NCBI GenBank assembly: GCA_001873755.1
Contig: MNZT01000103.1
Span: 1-14,616, forward strand
Direction: 5' to 3'
Length of the DNA stretch: 14,616 nucleotides
DNA from: Candidatus Wirthbacteria bacterium CG2_30_54_11
Lineage (GTDB): Bacteria; Patescibacteriota; CG2-30-54-11
Numbering within the stretch: position 1 is the first letter of the stretch; the number at the start of each line of letters is the position of its first letter. Shown here piece by piece: positions 12,499-14,616 of the stretch. The translations under genes and the position numbers were made by a program. Below the pieces are notes generated by a model. The model worked only from the letters and a program-made list of their open reading frames with translations. It did not search any database and was not told where the DNA came from.

Positions 12499-14355
12499 AT
12501 GTTCCAGAAAATCAAGTCATTCAGCCTGCGAATCGTCCAGTATCGCCCTCTGCAGACTTTTGTGCTGACCTCCGCGATCATGGCGCTGCTGCTCGGATGC
12601 ATCGCGCTCGGCGAACGGATCGTTTTTGCTGAGCGCTCCTATCCCAACATCTCCTTTGGCGGGATCGACCTGTCATACAAGTCGTTTGACGGAATCAAAC
12701 AGCTCCTCGATGAACGAGTGACCCAACTGAACGAAGAGGGTGTCACTTTCAACTACGGAGAACGGAAATGGCAGGCATCGCTCAGTGAACTGGGAATCAT
12801 CCTGGATACCAGAGCCTACACAGAGACGATCAGCGACTTTGCGAGGACCGGCAATCCCCTGGAAGATTCGACGACCATACTCCGTCTGCTGCTCAAAAAA
12901 GACGATCTCTATCCTGCTCTTGATTTCACCTCCAAAGATATATACCGTGCCTATATCGATACTATCGCCTCCGCCATCGAACAGCCGGAAATGAACGCGA
13001 CCCTCTCGGCCGATACCGGCAGCATCGTCGTAAGTGCGGACCGCAACGGCAACCGGATGCTCAGAGGGTACATAAATGCCGCTATAGAACAAGCCCTGTC
13101 CCGGCTGACCCCGCCCGTGGTGGATATCAGGCTGGAAGACATCCCGGCGCAGGTGACCGTCGCCGAGGTCACGACGCTCGTGCCCCAGGCAGAGGAATGG
13201 ATCCAGAAGACAGTTCATCTGAAATATGACCTTCTGGACTGGCCGATCACACCGGATCAGATCAGGTCCTGGCTTTCGACCGCTTATGATGAAACGACGA
13301 AGACGGTCCACCTCACCACCAACTCCCAGGCAGGCAGAACGACCATGCAGGGCTGGTCGGAAACCGATCTGAATCGCCCCCCGAAGGATGCCATATTTGA
13401 GCTTACTGATGCCAAAGTCACCAGATTTGAACCCAGCGAAGATGGCATCGTGATCGACGCCGAGCTTACTCTATCTCATCTGGACGAAGCCCTGAGCTCG
13501 TCGCAGGGAGAAGCCGAAATCGCAGTCCTGGTTCAGGAACCTGAGATCAAAACCGCCGAGGTCAATGATATGGGCATCACCGAACGGGTCGCCCGCGGCG
13601 TCTCCTATTTCCGGGGATCATCCAATGCCCGCATGACCAACATCAGGAACGCCTCCGACAAGATGAACGGCCTGATCGTAGAACCACACACAGAATTTTC
13701 CTACAATCAGGCCATCGGCGATGTCTCGACCAAAAACGGCTTTGTCATCGGCCTCATCATCGAAAAAGGCCGCACGGTCGAAGGGGTAGGCGGCGGAGTG
13801 TGCCAGCCCTCTACCACAATGTTCCGCGCCGCGCTCGACGGAGGATATCCGATCACCGAACGCTATGCCCATGCCTACCGTGTTCACTACTATGAAGAAG
13901 GCGGTCCCGGATACGAATCAGGCAAACCCGGCATCGACGCCACTGTCTATGCTCCGTCCAAGGACCTCAAATTTCTCAACGACACTGACAACCATATCCT
14001 CATCCTGACCGACTATGACCGGGCCAACTACCGACTCACCATAGACCTGTACTCTACCCCCACCGGACGGACAGTGACTGTCAGCGAACCCATAGTTTTC
14101 AATATCACAGCCGCTCCGGCTCCCGAATACTATGATGTGCCGGACCAGCCTGTTGGCTACCTCAAACAGATCGACTGGGCAGCAGGCGGAGCCGACACGG
14201 AATTCAGCCGGACCATCCTGTTCCCTGATGGCACTGAATCCACCGAAAGCTTTACCAGCCACTTCAAAGCCTGGTCCGCCAAATATGAACGGGGCACCCT
14301 GGGTGCCGAGGTACCGGCAGAAGAGCCACCAGTGGAGCCGGCTCCGACCGAATGA
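12499..14355 (+). CDS. VanW-family membrane-anchored surface protein
   Basis: The 618-aa protein has a basic N terminus and one transmembrane helix (about 20-38), with the rest outside the membrane. Residues about 48-270 resemble the repeated putative peptidoglycan-binding domains seen before VanW domains (ISFGGIDLSYKSFDGIKQLL; WQASLSELGI). The VanW domain spans about 365-510, with NIRNASDKMNGLIVEPHTEFSYN, GVGGGVCQPSTTMFRAAL, ERYAHAYRVHYY and PGIDATVYAPSKDLKFLNDT. A C-terminal part (about 525-598) looks like the G5-type domain often found there, and the end is Pro/Glu-rich (EVPAEEPPVEPAPTE). VanW occurs in some vancomycin-resistance clusters, but its role is unknown and no van genes lie here, so resistance should not be inferred. 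No clear Shine-Dalgarno precedes the ATG. Cell-wall attachment or remodelling is likely. Confidence 0.92.
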   Translation: MFQKIKSFSLRIVQYRPLQTFVLTSAIMALLLGCIALGERIVFAERSYPNISFGGIDLSYKSFDGIKQLLDERVTQLNEEGVTFNYGERKWQASLSELGIILDTRAYTETISDFARTGNPLEDSTTILRLLLKKDDLYPALDFTSKDIYRAYIDTIASAIEQPEMNATLSADTGSIVVSADRNGNRMLRGYINAAIEQALSRLTPPVVDIRLEDIPAQVTVAEVTTLVPQAEEWIQKTVHLKYDLLDWPITPDQIRSWLSTAYDETTKTVHLTTNSQAGRTTMQGWSETDLNRPPKDAIFELTDAKVTRFEPSEDGIVIDAELTLSHLDEALSSSQGEAEIAVLVQEPEIKTAEVNDMGITERVARGVSYFRGSSNARMTNIRNASDKMNGLIVEPHTEFSYNQAIGDVSTKNGFVIGLIIEKGRTVEGVGGGVCQPSTTMFRAALDGGYPITERYAHAYRVHYYEEGGPGYESGKPGIDATVYAPSKDLKFLNDTDNHILILTDYDRANYRLTIDLYSTPTGRTVTVSEPIVFNITAAPAPEYYDVPDQPVGYLKQIDWAAGGADTEFSRTILFPDGTESTESFTSHFKAWSAKYERGTLGAEVPAEEPPVEPAPTE

Positions 14356-14374
14356 TCTGTTATCCATGATCTTA

Positions 14375-14616
14375 GAGCCTGTTCAAAATCTTTTCAATAG
14401 GATAACGAGAAAACATAAGACCATCATTTGCAATGACGAATTAGTCTTTCTTTCACAGTTCTTCCAAAGCCTTCGTGACTTTTCTAGCCATCCAAAACAT
14501 CTCTCGACCACCCATCTCTTTGGTAGTACCGCAAACGTATGAAGCTCATTTCGTTTCGCAATCTCAACTTCTGCCTTGATCAGGAACTCCACTTCATGAG
14601 CAAACTTCTCTCCGGT
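14375..14616 (-). mobile_element. IS5-family-like insertion sequence, one end (continues past right edge)
   Basis: A sharp boundary follows TTA (14372-14374), a possible 3-bp target site. The end begins GAGCCTGTTCAAAA, a terminal-repeat-like sequence, and the transposase stop codon (14385-14383) lies inside it, as in compact IS5-type elements. The other end and the duplicated target lie outside the window. Confidence 0.7.
14383..14616 (-). CDS. IS5-family-like DDE transposase, C-terminal part
   Basis: The frame is open from the right edge to a TGA at 14383; 77 codons are visible. The sequence includes AKRNELHTFAVLPKRWVVER and then CFGWLEKSRRLWKNCE, the C-terminal signature of IS5-group DDE transposases. 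The Glu of WVVER is the last catalytic acid. The rest, including both Asp residues, is outside the window, so activity cannot be judged. A GTG at 14592 is inside the frame and is not the true start. It points towards the VanW gene. Confidence 0.88.
   Translation of the reverse strand, partial: TGEKFAHEVEFLIKAEVEIAKRNELHTFAVLPKRWVVERCFGWLEKSRRLWKNCERKTNSSLQMMVLCFLVILLKRF

Noticed and set aside
12499..14355. Vancomycin-resistance gene
   Set aside because: VanW-domain proteins are widespread without any resistance role, and no vanA/H/X/R/S-type genes lie in the window.

Overview
The window looks like a chromosomal segment of a Patescibacteria/CPR-type bacterium. This is an inference from a short SecG with the CPR-like LLQAKGVGLSG core, a signal-anchored SBP_bac_5 protein directly behind secG, a VanW-family surface protein, a large unrecognised protein, and imperfect palindromic repeats of about 30 bp. 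By eye the G+C content is a little above 50% for most of the window and lower between about 10.5 and 12.0 kb. TGA serves as a normal stop in several genes, so lineages that recode UGA are unlikely.

Left part (1-6025, minus strand). Reading right to left: tpiA, then a roughly 300-bp gap holding a small membrane-protein ORF on the opposite strand, then a tight run secG > substrate-binding protein > ruvC > ruvA > ruvB. The junctions are 2-bp gaps, 11-bp gaps or 4-bp overlaps. Past ruvB lies a palindromic repeat and then the N-terminal part of a type ISP-like restriction-modification enzyme (PD-(D/E)XK nuclease motif visible). It runs off the left edge through two in-frame copies of a 45-bp palindromic repeat. 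The ruv genes encode the complete RuvABC Holliday-junction machinery. SecG belongs to the Sec translocon.

Middle (6108-10024, plus strand). A good sigma70-type promoter precedes a two-gene unit: a 127-aa helical/coiled-coil protein overlapping by 14 bp the start of a 1163-aa protein with no domain, signal peptide or membrane segment that I recognise. This is the largest unexplained coding unit here.

Right-middle (10083-12427, minus strand). A divergent 2-hydroxyacid-dehydrogenase-like gene, whose catalytic Arg and His positions are substituted, is followed 29 bp downstream by ridA. Upstream of it is an unusual tRNA-Pro locus. One intact tRNA-Pro(CGG) with encoded CCA is surrounded by three partial tRNA-Pro copies, each interrupted by a 30-32-nt palindromic insert; a 5'-truncated GIY-YIG nuclease ORF also lies in it. 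A strong minus-strand promoter at 12397-12425 starts this locus and a hairpin at 11496-11525 probably ends it.

Right end (12419-14616). A divergent promoter sharing the -35 region of the tRNA promoter drives a 618-aa membrane-anchored VanW-family protein on the plus strand. It is followed, 19 bp after its stop, by one end of an IS5-family-like insertion sequence whose transposase runs off the right edge.

The strongest leads for something undescribed are the decaying tRNA-Pro array with palindromic inserts, the in-frame repeat inside the restriction gene, and the 127-aa/1163-aa gene pair.
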